Below, piece after piece: positions 53,065 through 61,070 of a stretch of DNA of 64,000 nucleotides (the first letter of the stretch is position 1; each line of letters starts with the position of its first letter). The position numbers and the translations under genes were made by a program. The DNA is from Arthrobacter sulfonylureivorans (GTDB taxonomy: Bacteria > Actinomycetota > Actinomycetes > Actinomycetales > Micrococcaceae). The stretch is from positions 1-64,000 of the forward strand of contig RJAE01000016.1 in NCBI GenBank assembly GCA_004000035.1. Reading direction: 5' to 3'. The notes beneath the pieces were generated by a model. That model was not told the origin of the DNA and did no database searches. It worked only from the letters and a program-made list of their open reading frames with translations.

Positions 53065-53124
53065 GTAACCTAAAGATCACCGTTCCGTGATCAGAACGTG
53101 ACAATGCTCGTCGGATCGTATACG
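53065..53124 (+). promoter_or_regulatory. promoter of third riboswitch-hydrolase unit
   Basis: Two 11-bp-period pairs are seen: GTAACC (53065)/ATCACC (53076) and GTGATC (53086)/GTGACA (53097). The second pair ends 16 bases before the -10 TATACG (53119-53124). GATCAC-N6-GTGATC also forms an inverted repeat. Layout resembles the promoter at 51917. Confidence 0.5.
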
Positions 53125-53133
53125 CTCTTACCC

Positions 53134-53362
53134 GTGCCAGCTGTCAGACGGCTGGTGCCTCCGGGTGGATTGCCGAGCTCTGCCACCAGCCGGAGTTCGT
53201 TCGCAAAACTTCGCGGGCAGAGGCGGGGGAACCAAATTCGGGTTCCGTACAGGAACCCTTGGGGTTAAGTCGTCAGGACTCTCAGGCTTTCGCCGGGGAG
53301 GACTACGGCCGGGTGCACTCCCATCCGAATCCGACAGCTCACCTCGCAGGCATTGGGAGAGG
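53134..53362 (+). ncRNA. c-di-AMP riboswitch (ydaO/yuaA), copy 3
   Basis: Blocks in order: GTGCCAGC (53134), GCAGAGGCGGGGGAACCA (53216-53233), CCCTTGGGGTTAAGTCG (53257-53273), ATCCGAATCCGACAGCTCAC and CTCGCAGGCATTGGGAGAGG. The start codon of the second NlpC gene lies nine bases later. Confidence 0.95.
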
Positions 53363-53370
53363 CCTTTAAC

Positions 53371-54150
53371 GTGTTCAATAACACCGCTACGGGGCGCCAC
53401 CGCGCCGTTTCCGTCCGCACCAACCCGCTGGAGACGATTTCCAAAGCCGTCTCATCCAATGCCGGATCCATGGGTCGCTCTGCAGCCGTTATTGCTGCCG
53501 CCTCCGGATTGGCCCTGACCGCAGGCATCCCCGCGCAGTCAGCCACCATCGAACGCACCGCATCCACCGTGTCCGTCCCCAGCCGCGTGCAGGTGGACAC
53601 CGTGCAGGCGTCCAGCGCCGTGCAGTTGACCTTCTCGCGCCCCGACATCAAGTCCACTCCGGCACCGGAGCCGGAGCCTGTGGTCGAAACAGTGGCCCAG
53701 GAAGTGGCGCCGGTTGTCGAGGAGGCCGCTGACGCTGCACAGGGCGCCGTCCAGAAGGCCGCCCCGGCTGCCGCAGCCAAGCCCGCGGCAGCCCCCGCCA
53801 AGGAAGCCGCACCGGCCTCCGCCAGCGGCGTGGCCTCCACCCTGGTCTCCTCCGCCTACGGCCAGATCGGCATTTCGCAGGACTGCACCGCCATGGTGGA
53901 GAAGGCCCTGCGCGCCGCCGGCAAGTCGGTGGGCGACCTCGCCCCGGCGCAGTTCCTCAGCTACGGCACGCAGGTTTCCACCCCGCAGCCGGGCGACCTG
54001 CTTTACTACTCCGACGGTGGCGCCGGCGTTGCGCACATCGCCATCTACGTGGGCAACGGCCAGGCCGTCCACGGCGGCTGGACCGGTTACACCACCGCGC
54101 TGGCCAGCGCCGACGTCGGATCCGGCTACGTAGCCATCCGCGTCAACTAG
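53371..54150 (+). CDS. secreted NlpC/P60-type peptidoglycan hydrolase, paralogue 2
   Basis: A 259-residue paralogue of the gene at 52201. The signal region and LETISKAVS start are nearly the same, and the catalytic residues Cys172, His222 and His234 are kept. The linker (~100-150) is longer and rich in Pro/Glu/Val then Ala/Pro/Lys. It lacks the LTFERAG form (it reads LTFSRPD). The GTG start follows the third riboswitch. Exported wall hydrolase; likely acts at a different site or time from paralogue 1. Confidence 0.92.
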   Translation: MFNNTATGRHRAVSVRTNPLETISKAVSSNAGSMGRSAAVIAAASGLALTAGIPAQSATIERTASTVSVPSRVQVDTVQASSAVQLTFSRPDIKSTPAPEPEPVVETVAQEVAPVVEEAADAAQGAVQKAAPAAAAKPAAAPAKEAAPASASGVASTLVSSAYGQIGISQDCTAMVEKALRAAGKSVGDLAPAQFLSYGTQVSTPQPGDLLYYSDGGAGVAHIAIYVGNGQAVHGGWTGYTTALASADVGSGYVAIRVN

Positions 54151-54184
54151 GCTTCGTCCTTTTCGGTCCACTGGACCGTCCACC

Positions 54185-54229
54185 GGCCCCGGTCCACGCC
54201 CAGCGTGCGCCGGGGCCAGCGGCGTTTTT
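54185..54229 (+). terminator. terminator of the third hydrolase gene
   Basis: GGCCCCGG pairs with CCGGGGCC, followed a few bases later by GTTTTT. Bases 54230-54430 hold no gene I can recognise and presumably contain the HNH gene promoter. Confidence 0.75.
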
Positions 54230-54442
54230 GGGTCGATCGGCAAACGTCCGGCCGGATCTTCCGGCGGCCGGGAAACAGCCGGTGAGCATCTGGCTACTCT
54301 GCTCTCACACGGCCCACCGGCAGCGAAAAAAGTTAGCGCAGAACGTACCGGCCGTCATACTCTTTGACTGTTAGTGCAGAAAATCCAGTCCCTGGCCGGA
54401 ACTGAAGCGCCGGTCGGATAGGCCACTCCTAGAGGAATGTGC

Positions 54443-54943
54443 ATGCGCACACTCGTTCTGAATGCCGGATACGAACCGCTGGCGGTCGTCACCTTCCGCC
54501 GGGCGCTGCTTCTTGTGCTCACCGGCAAGGCCAGCGTGATCGCTGAGGACGGTGATCCCGTCGTCGGGCCGAACGACATTCTGGGCCGTCCCTCGGTGAT
54601 CCTGCTTAACCGGTACATTAAGATCCCGTACAATCAGGACACCGCCGTGACCCGCCGCGGAGTGCTGCGCCGCGACAACCACCTCTGCGCATATTGCGGC
54701 AAGACGGCCACCACGGTGGACCACGTCCGGCCAAGGTCGCGCGGAGGCGAGGACAGTTGGGAGAATCTGGTGGCCTGCTGCCTGCGCTGCAACAACGCCA
54801 AGGGCGACCGCACCCTTGCCCACATGGGCTGGAGCCTGCGGTTCACGCCGCGTCCGCCCAGCGGGGCCCGCTGGCGCATCCGCGACCTAGACCGGCCCGC
54901 CCCGGCCTGGAGCCAGTTCCTCGACGCCCATACCGCCGCGTGA
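54443..54943 (+). CDS. HNH endonuclease family protein
   Basis: A 166-residue protein. The N-terminal LVLNAGYEPLAVVTFRRAL is typical of the actinobacterial HNH family. The nuclease motif is CAYCGK...VDHVRPRSRGG...NLVACCLRCNNAKGDR, with two CxxC zinc knuckles. The ATG at 54443 has GAGGA six bases upstream; an ATG two codons earlier lies too close to it. The substrate is not known. Its TGA overlaps the mobA-like start in GTGA. Confidence 0.88.
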   Translation: MRTLVLNAGYEPLAVVTFRRALLLVLTGKASVIAEDGDPVVGPNDILGRPSVILLNRYIKIPYNQDTAVTRRGVLRRDNHLCAYCGKTATTVDHVRPRSRGGEDSWENLVACCLRCNNAKGDRTLAHMGWSLRFTPRPPSGARWRIRDLDRPAPAWSQFLDAHTAA

Positions 54944-55605
54944 CTGCTGCCGATTTCGATGCCGTCGTGCTGGCGGGCGGCCGCTCCTCGCGTTTGGGCG
55001 GAAGATCCAAGGCGCTGCTGCAACTCGACGGGTCCACGCTGTTGCGCCGCACGCTGGAGGCCGTCCGCGGCTCCCGGCGGATCGCCGTCGTCGGTCCGGA
55101 TGAGTTGCTGGAGGAAGTGGACACCTTCCGCCGGACGGTGGCCGACGGGCCGCCCCGCCTCCTGCTGACCCGGGAAGACCCGCCGTTCTCCGGTCCGGCC
55201 GCGGGCATCGCGGCCGGGGTCCAGGCCCTGGCGGCAGATAACGACGGCGGTGCCCCGCGCCGCGCGCCGTTCACCCTGCTCTTTGCCTGCGACATGCCGT
55301 TGCTGGCCGGGCTGCCCGAACTGCTGCTGGGCGGTGCCGCCCGCGCGCCGGAGGCGAAGCTCTGGATCCCGGTGGACTCGGACGGCAGGCGGCAACAGTT
55401 GGCGTGCTGTGCGGACAGCGCGGCCCTGGCTGCGGCGGTGCAGAAGGCCGGGGGAGCGGCCGGGCTGGTCGGCCAACCGGTCCGGAGCCTGCTCGCCGGC
55501 CTGCCGGCGGTAGAGCTCCAGTTGGAGCGGGCTGGGCTGCACACCTCGGACGTCGACACCTGGCAGGACGCGGACCGCTTTGGCATTGCCCCGCCCGCGC
55601 CGTAG
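54940..55605 (+). CDS. mobA: molybdenum cofactor guanylyltransferase, MobA-like
   Basis: A 221-residue nucleotidyltransferase attaching GMP to molybdopterin to make the guanine dinucleotide cofactor. The start VLAGGRSSRLGGRSKALL is the signature, and LLFACDMPLL holds the metal-binding Asp. Four-base overlap with the HNH gene (GTGA) points to coupled translation. moeA and fdhD lie downstream. It could also be a MobA-like NTP transferase for another cofactor, but context favours molybdenum. Confidence 0.85.
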   Translation: MTAADFDAVVLAGGRSSRLGGRSKALLQLDGSTLLRRTLEAVRGSRRIAVVGPDELLEEVDTFRRTVADGPPRLLLTREDPPFSGPAAGIAAGVQALAADNDGGAPRRAPFTLLFACDMPLLAGLPELLLGGAARAPEAKLWIPVDSDGRRQQLACCADSAALAAAVQKAGGAAGLVGQPVRSLLAGLPAVELQLERAGLHTSDVDTWQDADRFGIAPPAP

Positions 55606-55656
55606 CCTGAAACAAACGTCGTACTTGCCCGTGTACCGGGCGGATCGGAGGCCATT

Positions 55657-55935
55657 GTGTCCGGAGCGGCCGAACAGCTCTCCCCGTATGTCAGCGAACT
55701 GCTGAAGGCGCTGGAACTCGAGGACATGCCGGTGGACATCGACGCCGTGCTGGGGCTGGCCGGCGTGGCCGCGCACAGCGTGGTCCGTCCCGCTGCGCCG
55801 CTGACCACCTTCGTGGTGGGCTACGCAGCCGGCTTCGCGGCCGCCACCGGGCAGGCCACACCGGAAGTGGCCATCCGCGCGGCCTCCCGCGTGGCCGACG
55901 AAGTTGCGCGCCGCCACGGCGCAGTACAGGAGTGA
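55657..55935 (+). CDS. DUF6457 domain protein
   Basis: A 92-residue helical protein (LLKALELEDMPVDIDAVLGL, then AGVAAHSVVRPAAP). It matches DUF6457, whose genes lie between mobA and moeA in actinobacteria. The stop overlaps the moeA start in GTGA. The GTG start follows GGAGG. No motif suggests chemistry; a scaffold or chaperone role in molybdopterin synthesis is inferred from gene order only. Confidence 0.82.
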   Translation: MSGAAEQLSPYVSELLKALELEDMPVDIDAVLGLAGVAAHSVVRPAAPLTTFVVGYAAGFAAATGQATPEVAIRAASRVADEVARRHGAVQE

Positions 55936-57098
55936 GCTCCGGACTTCGCTGGGAAGACGCCCGGGCCGCCGCCTACGCGGCCGGCCTGGCGGCAGCGCTT
56001 CGGCCGGCCGCCGACGTGGAGCTGGCAGCATGCACCGGCCGCACGTTGGCCGCCGACCTGCCGGCGCTGCTGCCGGTGCCGCACTACGCCTCGTCCGCCA
56101 TGGACGGCTGGGCCATCGCCGGCACCGGGCCGTGGCAATTGGTGCAGGCCGGCACTGGGCTGCGGCCGGGACAGGCCGCCCCGGTGGTCACCGGCGGCCT
56201 GATCCCCGACGGCACGGACAGCGTGCTGCGCAGCGAATGCGGGACTGCGGCGACGCAGCAGCTTGAGCTGTGCCCGGGGACCACGGAGCGGGAATTGGCC
56301 GCCGGGCGCCATATCCGTCCGGCCGGCGAGGAGACCGCAGCCGGCGCCGTCGTGGTGGCCGCCGGCACGGTGCTGACTCCCGCGCATCTGGCCGTCGCCG
56401 CGGTCTGCGGCCACGATGCGCTTCCCGTTGCTGCGGTCCCGCGGGTCGCGCTGCTGCTCACCGGCGACGAGGTCGTCACCTCCGGGATCCCCGCACCGGG
56501 CCGGGTCCGCGATACGTTTGGCCCCACCCTGCCGGCCATCATCGCCCGGTTCGGAGGCCAGGTCGCCGGCAGCCGGCGGCTGCCCGACGACTTCGCAACC
56601 ACGGCGGAGGCCATCGCCGACTGCGGCGGCGACGTGGTGGTCACCACCGGCGGGACCGGCACATCCGCCGCCGACCATCTGCGCCGGGTGCTGGACGCCG
56701 ACGGCGCCGCCATCCTGGTCCCGTCCATCCGGATGCGCCCGGGGCACCCGGCATTGCTGGCCCGGTTGGCCGACGGGCGCCCGCTGGTAGGCCTGCCCGG
56801 GAACCCGCTGGCGGCGATGATGGCGCTGCTGACCCTGGCGGACCCGCTGCTGGCAGGGATGACCGGCCGCCCGCCGGCGCCGCTGCGCACCGTGCGCGCC
56901 GGAACAGCCCTGCGGCCGCTGCACAACCAGGACCGGCTGGTGCCTTACGGACTTGCTCCCGAGGGCGGTGCCGTCCCCGCGGACCACATCGGCTCGGCCA
57001 TGATGCGCGGACTGGCGGCCGCCGACGGCGTGATGGTGGTACCGGCCGCCGGCGCGGACCCCGGCCAACGGTTGCCGGCCCTTGACCTGCCCTGGTGA
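55932..57098 (+). CDS. moeA: molybdopterin molybdotransferase MoeA
   Basis: A 388-residue enzyme inserting molybdate into adenylated molybdopterin. Landmarks are PHYASSAMDGWAI in domain III, TGDEV-like (LLTGDEVV) and TTGGTGTSAADH, with VGLPGNPLAAMMALL near the active site. The GTG start overlaps the DUF6457 stop. It has about average length for MoeA. fdhD follows after 171 bases (57099-57269), a spacer in which I see no gene. Confidence 0.93.
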   Translation: MSSGLRWEDARAAAYAAGLAAALRPAADVELAACTGRTLAADLPALLPVPHYASSAMDGWAIAGTGPWQLVQAGTGLRPGQAAPVVTGGLIPDGTDSVLRSECGTAATQQLELCPGTTERELAAGRHIRPAGEETAAGAVVVAAGTVLTPAHLAVAAVCGHDALPVAAVPRVALLLTGDEVVTSGIPAPGRVRDTFGPTLPAIIARFGGQVAGSRRLPDDFATTAEAIADCGGDVVVTTGGTGTSAADHLRRVLDADGAAILVPSIRMRPGHPALLARLADGRPLVGLPGNPLAAMMALLTLADPLLAGMTGRPPAPLRTVRAGTALRPLHNQDRLVPYGLAPEGGAVPADHIGSAMMRGLAAADGVMVVPAAGADPGQRLPALDLPW

Positions 57099-57269
57099 GC
57101 CGGCGCCGGCGACCCGGTGCCGGCGACCCAGTCCCTAGACTCCCGCTTCCTTGGCCTCCAGCCGCCCTCCCGCCTCCAGCCGCCCTTCTGTCTCCTTGGC
57201 CTCCGGCGCCCGGGCGGCCGCGGCGCGTGCCGTGGATTACCCTTGTAGCAGGCAGTAGAGGAGAAGTAC

Positions 57270-58154
57270 ATGGGCCGCTTGACCCAGCGCCGGAAGGTGC
57301 TCAAACTCAGTCTTGACGCGCCGCCGCGGCGCCGCGAGGACGTGATGGCGGTGGAAGAGCCGCTGGAAATCCGGCTGGCCGGGCGCGCGTTCTCCATCAC
57401 CATGCGCACGCCGGGCGACGACTTCGACCTGGTGGCCGGTTTCCTGGTCTCCGAGGGCATCGTCTGGTCGCCCGAACAGCTGCTCTCCCTGCGCTTCTGC
57501 GCCGGCGAGGACGAGAACGGCCGGCAGACCTTCAACGTGGTGGAGGCACAGCTGGCGCCCGGCGTGGCACTGCCGGATCCGCGGCTGGACCGCCAGGTGG
57601 TCACCAGCAGCGCGTGCGGCATCTGCGGCACCGCGTCGATTGACGCGGTGACCAAGCGCTCCCGCTTCGCGCTGCATGATGACGACGCCGGTGCCGCCGC
57701 GGGCACTGACGGCACCGACGGCGGCGGTGACGTGGCGCTGGACATCCTGCTGCAGCTGCCGGACCGGCTGCGCGAGCAGCAGCAGGTCTTCGAACGCACC
57801 GGCGGTGTGCACGCGGCCGGCCTGTTCAGCTTCGAGGGCGAACTGCTCTGCCTGCGCGAAGACGTGGGACGGCACAACGCGGTGGACAAGGTGGTGGGCT
57901 GGGCCCTGCGCGAGGGCAAGCTGCCGCTGCGGAACACGGTGCTGCAGGTCTCCGGGCGGGCCTCCTTCGAGCTGGTCCAGAAGGCCCATCTGGCGGGCAT
58001 CCCCGCCCTGTCGGCCGTCAGCGCGCCGTCCTCGCTCGCCGTCGAACTGGCGGAAAAAGTTGGCCTGACGCTGGCCGGTTTCAGCCGCGGCCGCAGCGTC
58101 AATGTGTACACACACCCGGCACGGATTGGCACCGCCGTCGGCCATTTGGTGTGA
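57270..58154 (+). CDS. fdhD: formate dehydrogenase sulfurtransferase FdhD
   Basis: A 294-residue protein transferring sulfur to the molybdenum cofactor of formate dehydrogenases. The active-site motif SSACGICGTAS carries the two cysteines. FDLVAGFLVSEGI, GVHAAGLF, CLREDVGRHNAVDKV and SGRASFELVQKA are diagnostic. AGGAG lies before the ATG. It is followed by the FdhF-type enzyme after 51 bases. Confidence 0.94.
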   Translation: MGRLTQRRKVLKLSLDAPPRRREDVMAVEEPLEIRLAGRAFSITMRTPGDDFDLVAGFLVSEGIVWSPEQLLSLRFCAGEDENGRQTFNVVEAQLAPGVALPDPRLDRQVVTSSACGICGTASIDAVTKRSRFALHDDDAGAAAGTDGTDGGGDVALDILLQLPDRLREQQQVFERTGGVHAAGLFSFEGELLCLREDVGRHNAVDKVVGWALREGKLPLRNTVLQVSGRASFELVQKAHLAGIPALSAVSAPSSLAVELAEKVGLTLAGFSRGRSVNVYTHPARIGTAVGHLV

Positions 58155-58205
58155 GACCGGCGACGGCTGTCGAGAATTCCGTGTGAGCCGGGATACATTA
58201 GGGGC

Positions 58206-60515
58206 ATGACTCGCCCGGCACCTGTGAATGACATTGACGAAAGCACCCTGAAGGTCAAGGAACCGAAGAAGGTTGCCGCCGGTATTCCGGCTGTGAAGAT
58301 TGCGCTGGAGCGCGGCATCGAGCAGGCGGGCGTCGCGCGCACCGCCCGTTCGCTGCTGCGGATCAACCAGCGCGGCGGCTTCGACTGCCCGGGCTGTGCC
58401 TGGCCGGAATCCATCACCGGACCGCGCAAACCGGCCGAGTTCTGCGAAAACGGCGCCAAGGCCGTGGCCGAGGAGAACACCAAGCGCACCGTGACGCCGG
58501 AGTTCTGGGCGCGGCATTCCATCGAAGAGCTGGCCACCAAGACCGAGTACTGGCTGGGCCAGCAGGGCCGGATCACCGAGCCGGTGATCATCCGCGAGGG
58601 CGAGACGCATTACTCGCCGATCTCTTGGGCGGACGCCTTCAGCCTGATCGGGGAGCGCATCCGGGCGACGACGCCGGACCGCTGCGTCTTCTACACCTCG
58701 GGCCGCACCGCGAACGAGACCGCGTTCATGTACCAGCTGTTCGCGCGTTCGCTGGGCACCAACAACCTGCCGGACTGCTCTAACATGTGCCACGAGTCCT
58801 CCGGCAGCGCCCTGAACCCCACCATCGGCATCGGCAAGGGCACCGTGTCGCTGGAGGACATCCACCACTCCGAACTGATCTTCGTTGTGGGCCAGAACCC
58901 GGGCACCAACCACCCGCGTATGCTCTCCGCGCTGAAGGAGTGCAAGGACAACGGCGGCACTATCGTGGCCGTCAACCCGCTGCCGGAAACCGGGCTGATG
59001 GCGTTCAAGGACCCGCAGTCGGTGGACGGGCTGGTCCGCGGCGGCACCAAGCTCGCCGACGAGTTCCTGCAGATCAAGGTAGGCGGGGACCTGGCCCTGT
59101 TCCAGGCGCTGGGACACCTGCTGCTGGAAGAGGAAGACCGCGCCCCGGGCACCGTGGTGGACAAGGACTTCATCGAGGCGAACACCGACGGATTCGAGGA
59201 CTATGCGGCGGCCCGCCGCCACATCGACTGGACCGAGACCGAGAAGGCCACCGGGCTCTCCCGGCTGGACATCGCGAAGGTGGCCGGCCTGCTGGCCAAG
59301 TCCAAGGCCACCATCATCTGCTGGGCGCTGGGACTGACCCAGCAGCCGCATTCGGTGGATACCCTGCGCGAGATCATCAACCTGCTGCTGCTGCAGGGCA
59401 ACTTCGGCAAGCCCGGCGCCGGTGCCTGCCCGGTCCGCGGCCACTCCAACGTCCAGGGCGACCGCACCATGGGCATCTGGGAAAAGCCGAAGGAATGGCT
59501 GCTGGCCGCGCTGGACAAGGAATTCGGCATCACGTCCCCGCGCGAGCACGGCGTAGATTCCACCGAGGCGATCGACGCCTTCGCCGAAGGCAAGGTGGAC
59601 GTCTTCGTGTCGATGGGCGGCAACTTCGCCTTGGCGAACTCGGAAACGGAGGCGCTGGAAGCCGGGATGCAGAAGGCCGGCCTGACCGTACATATATCCA
59701 CCAAGCCCAACCGGTCCCACGTGGTGCACGGCAAGACCTCGCTGATCTTGCCCACGCTGGGCCGCACCGACCGGGATGACAAGCACCCCAACGGCGCACA
59801 GTTCCTCTCGGTGGAAGATTCCATGTCCGTCATCCGCTCCACGCAGGGCCGGCTGGAACCGGTCAGCGAGCACCTGCTGGCCGAGCCGGTGATCATCGCG
59901 CGGATGGCCCAGGCCACCTTCGGCGATGACCACCCGGTGGATTGGCGGGCGATGGCCGAGGACTACGACGTGGTCCGCGACCACATCTCCCGCGTGCTGC
60001 CCGGATTCGAGGACTTCAACACCAGGATCCGGAACAAGAGCGGCTTCGTGCTGCCGAACCCGCCGCGCGACACCCGCTCCTTCGCCACGGACATTGGCAA
60101 GGGCCGGTTCACCGTCAGCCCGCTGGAGTATTTGGAGGCGCCCGAAGGCCACCTGATCCTGCAGACCCTGCGCAGCCATGATCAGTACAACACCACGTTC
60201 TACGGACTGGACGACCGCTACCGCGGCATCTCCAATGGACGTCGGGTGGTAATGGTGCACCCGGACGACCTGGCCGAACTGGGTTTCGCCGACCGGGACC
60301 TGGTGGACGTGATCAGCACGTTCAAGGGCACCGAGCGCCGAGCCGACGCGTTCCGGCTGGTGGCCTACCCGACGGCGCGCGGCTGTGCCGCCGCCTACTT
60401 CCCGGAAGCCAATGCGCTGGTCCACCGGGACCTGGTGGCCCGCGAGTCCAACACCCCCGGCTTCAAGGCGATGACGGTGCGCTTCATCCCGCACGAGGAG
60501 AAGCAGCTCAGCTGA
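58206..60515 (+). CDS. FdhF/YdeP-type molybdopterin oxidoreductase
   Basis: A 769-residue bis-MGD enzyme. The N-terminal GFDCPGCAWPE, the SNMCHESSGSALNPTIG segment near the cofactor, FVVGQNPGTNHPRML, GQNPG-phosphate loop and ARACPVRGHSNVQGDRTMGI-like (here GACPVRGHSNVQGDRTMG) stretch are family marks. The C-terminal molybdopterin dinucleotide domain ends in GFKAMTVRFIPHEEKQ. Unlike canonical formate dehydrogenase it lacks four-cysteine [4Fe-4S] spacing at the N terminus. FdhD dependence is implied by position. The substrate is open; acid-resistance-linked YdeP and formate are candidates. Confidence 0.9.
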   Translation: MTRPAPVNDIDESTLKVKEPKKVAAGIPAVKIALERGIEQAGVARTARSLLRINQRGGFDCPGCAWPESITGPRKPAEFCENGAKAVAEENTKRTVTPEFWARHSIEELATKTEYWLGQQGRITEPVIIREGETHYSPISWADAFSLIGERIRATTPDRCVFYTSGRTANETAFMYQLFARSLGTNNLPDCSNMCHESSGSALNPTIGIGKGTVSLEDIHHSELIFVVGQNPGTNHPRMLSALKECKDNGGTIVAVNPLPETGLMAFKDPQSVDGLVRGGTKLADEFLQIKVGGDLALFQALGHLLLEEEDRAPGTVVDKDFIEANTDGFEDYAAARRHIDWTETEKATGLSRLDIAKVAGLLAKSKATIICWALGLTQQPHSVDTLREIINLLLLQGNFGKPGAGACPVRGHSNVQGDRTMGIWEKPKEWLLAALDKEFGITSPREHGVDSTEAIDAFAEGKVDVFVSMGGNFALANSETEALEAGMQKAGLTVHISTKPNRSHVVHGKTSLILPTLGRTDRDDKHPNGAQFLSVEDSMSVIRSTQGRLEPVSEHLLAEPVIIARMAQATFGDDHPVDWRAMAEDYDVVRDHISRVLPGFEDFNTRIRNKSGFVLPNPPRDTRSFATDIGKGRFTVSPLEYLEAPEGHLILQTLRSHDQYNTTFYGLDDRYRGISNGRRVVMVHPDDLAELGFADRDLVDVISTFKGTERRADAFRLVAYPTARGCAAAYFPEANALVHRDLVARESNTPGFKAMTVRFIPHEEKQLS

Positions 60516-60699
60516 CACTGCGGCGGCTGCCGGGCTGGCCCCTGGGTGGGTACGGCCGCCGGAGGGCTGGCCGCTAGATGGGTCGGCCGCCGGAGGACCG
60601 GCCCTTGGCGGACCGAGCCACCCGTTACGCGCCCAGGTCAGGGGTTGGCGTCCAACTCATCGGATGCTGCCCCTGACCTCACCGCGAGGTTGCCCTGTG

Positions 60700-60737
60700 G
60701 CGTCCAGATCAGGCGTTATAACGGGCGATCTGGACGC
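60700..60737. terminator. hairpin in fdhF downstream spacer
   Basis: GCGTCCAGATC pairs perfectly with GATCTGGACGC around a 16-base loop. A second stem, AGGTCAGGGG with CCCCTGACCT, lies at 60634-60679. They may end the molybdoenzyme transcript. Confidence 0.55.
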
Positions 60738-60770
60738 TAAACCCTGCGCTCGACAAAAACGGAACCAGGA

Positions 60771-60945
60771 CGTCCGGCAGTCTGGACGGAGCCGGGGTGT
60801 CCGGCAGCCTGGACGAGGATGGTTCCGGGCGTCCGGCAGCCTGGACGGAGCCGGGACGTCCGGCAGTCTGGACGAGGACGGAGCCGGGACCTCCGCCAGC
60901 GCGGACCGGGACAGGTTCCGCGCGTCCGGCGGCCCGGACGAGGAC
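60771..60945. repeat. minisatellite of alternating 27- and ~33-bp units
   Basis: GTCCGGCAG-CTGGACG starts recur at 60772, 60799, 60831, 60858, about 60891, and 60924, with spacings of 27, 32, 27, 33 and 33. Each core (GTCCGGCAG-CTGGAC) is itself a small inverted repeat. The gene-free stretch 60516-61070 also holds the two hairpins at 60634 and 60700, nothing else. Confidence 0.8.
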
Positions 60946-61070
60946 AGGCCTCGGGCGTCCATCTGCACGGCACCAGGACAGATTCTGGCCGCGGCGGCGC
61001 CGGCGGGAACAGCGCGGGGCTCCGGAAGGTTCTAGGGTTGCAGTAGGATCATCAGCCCTAAGGAGCCATC

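Noticed and set aside
60771-60945. CRISPR-like palindromic repeats
   Set aside because: The palindromic cores alternate at 27 and 33 bp with spacer text that is itself repeated, and there are no cas genes.
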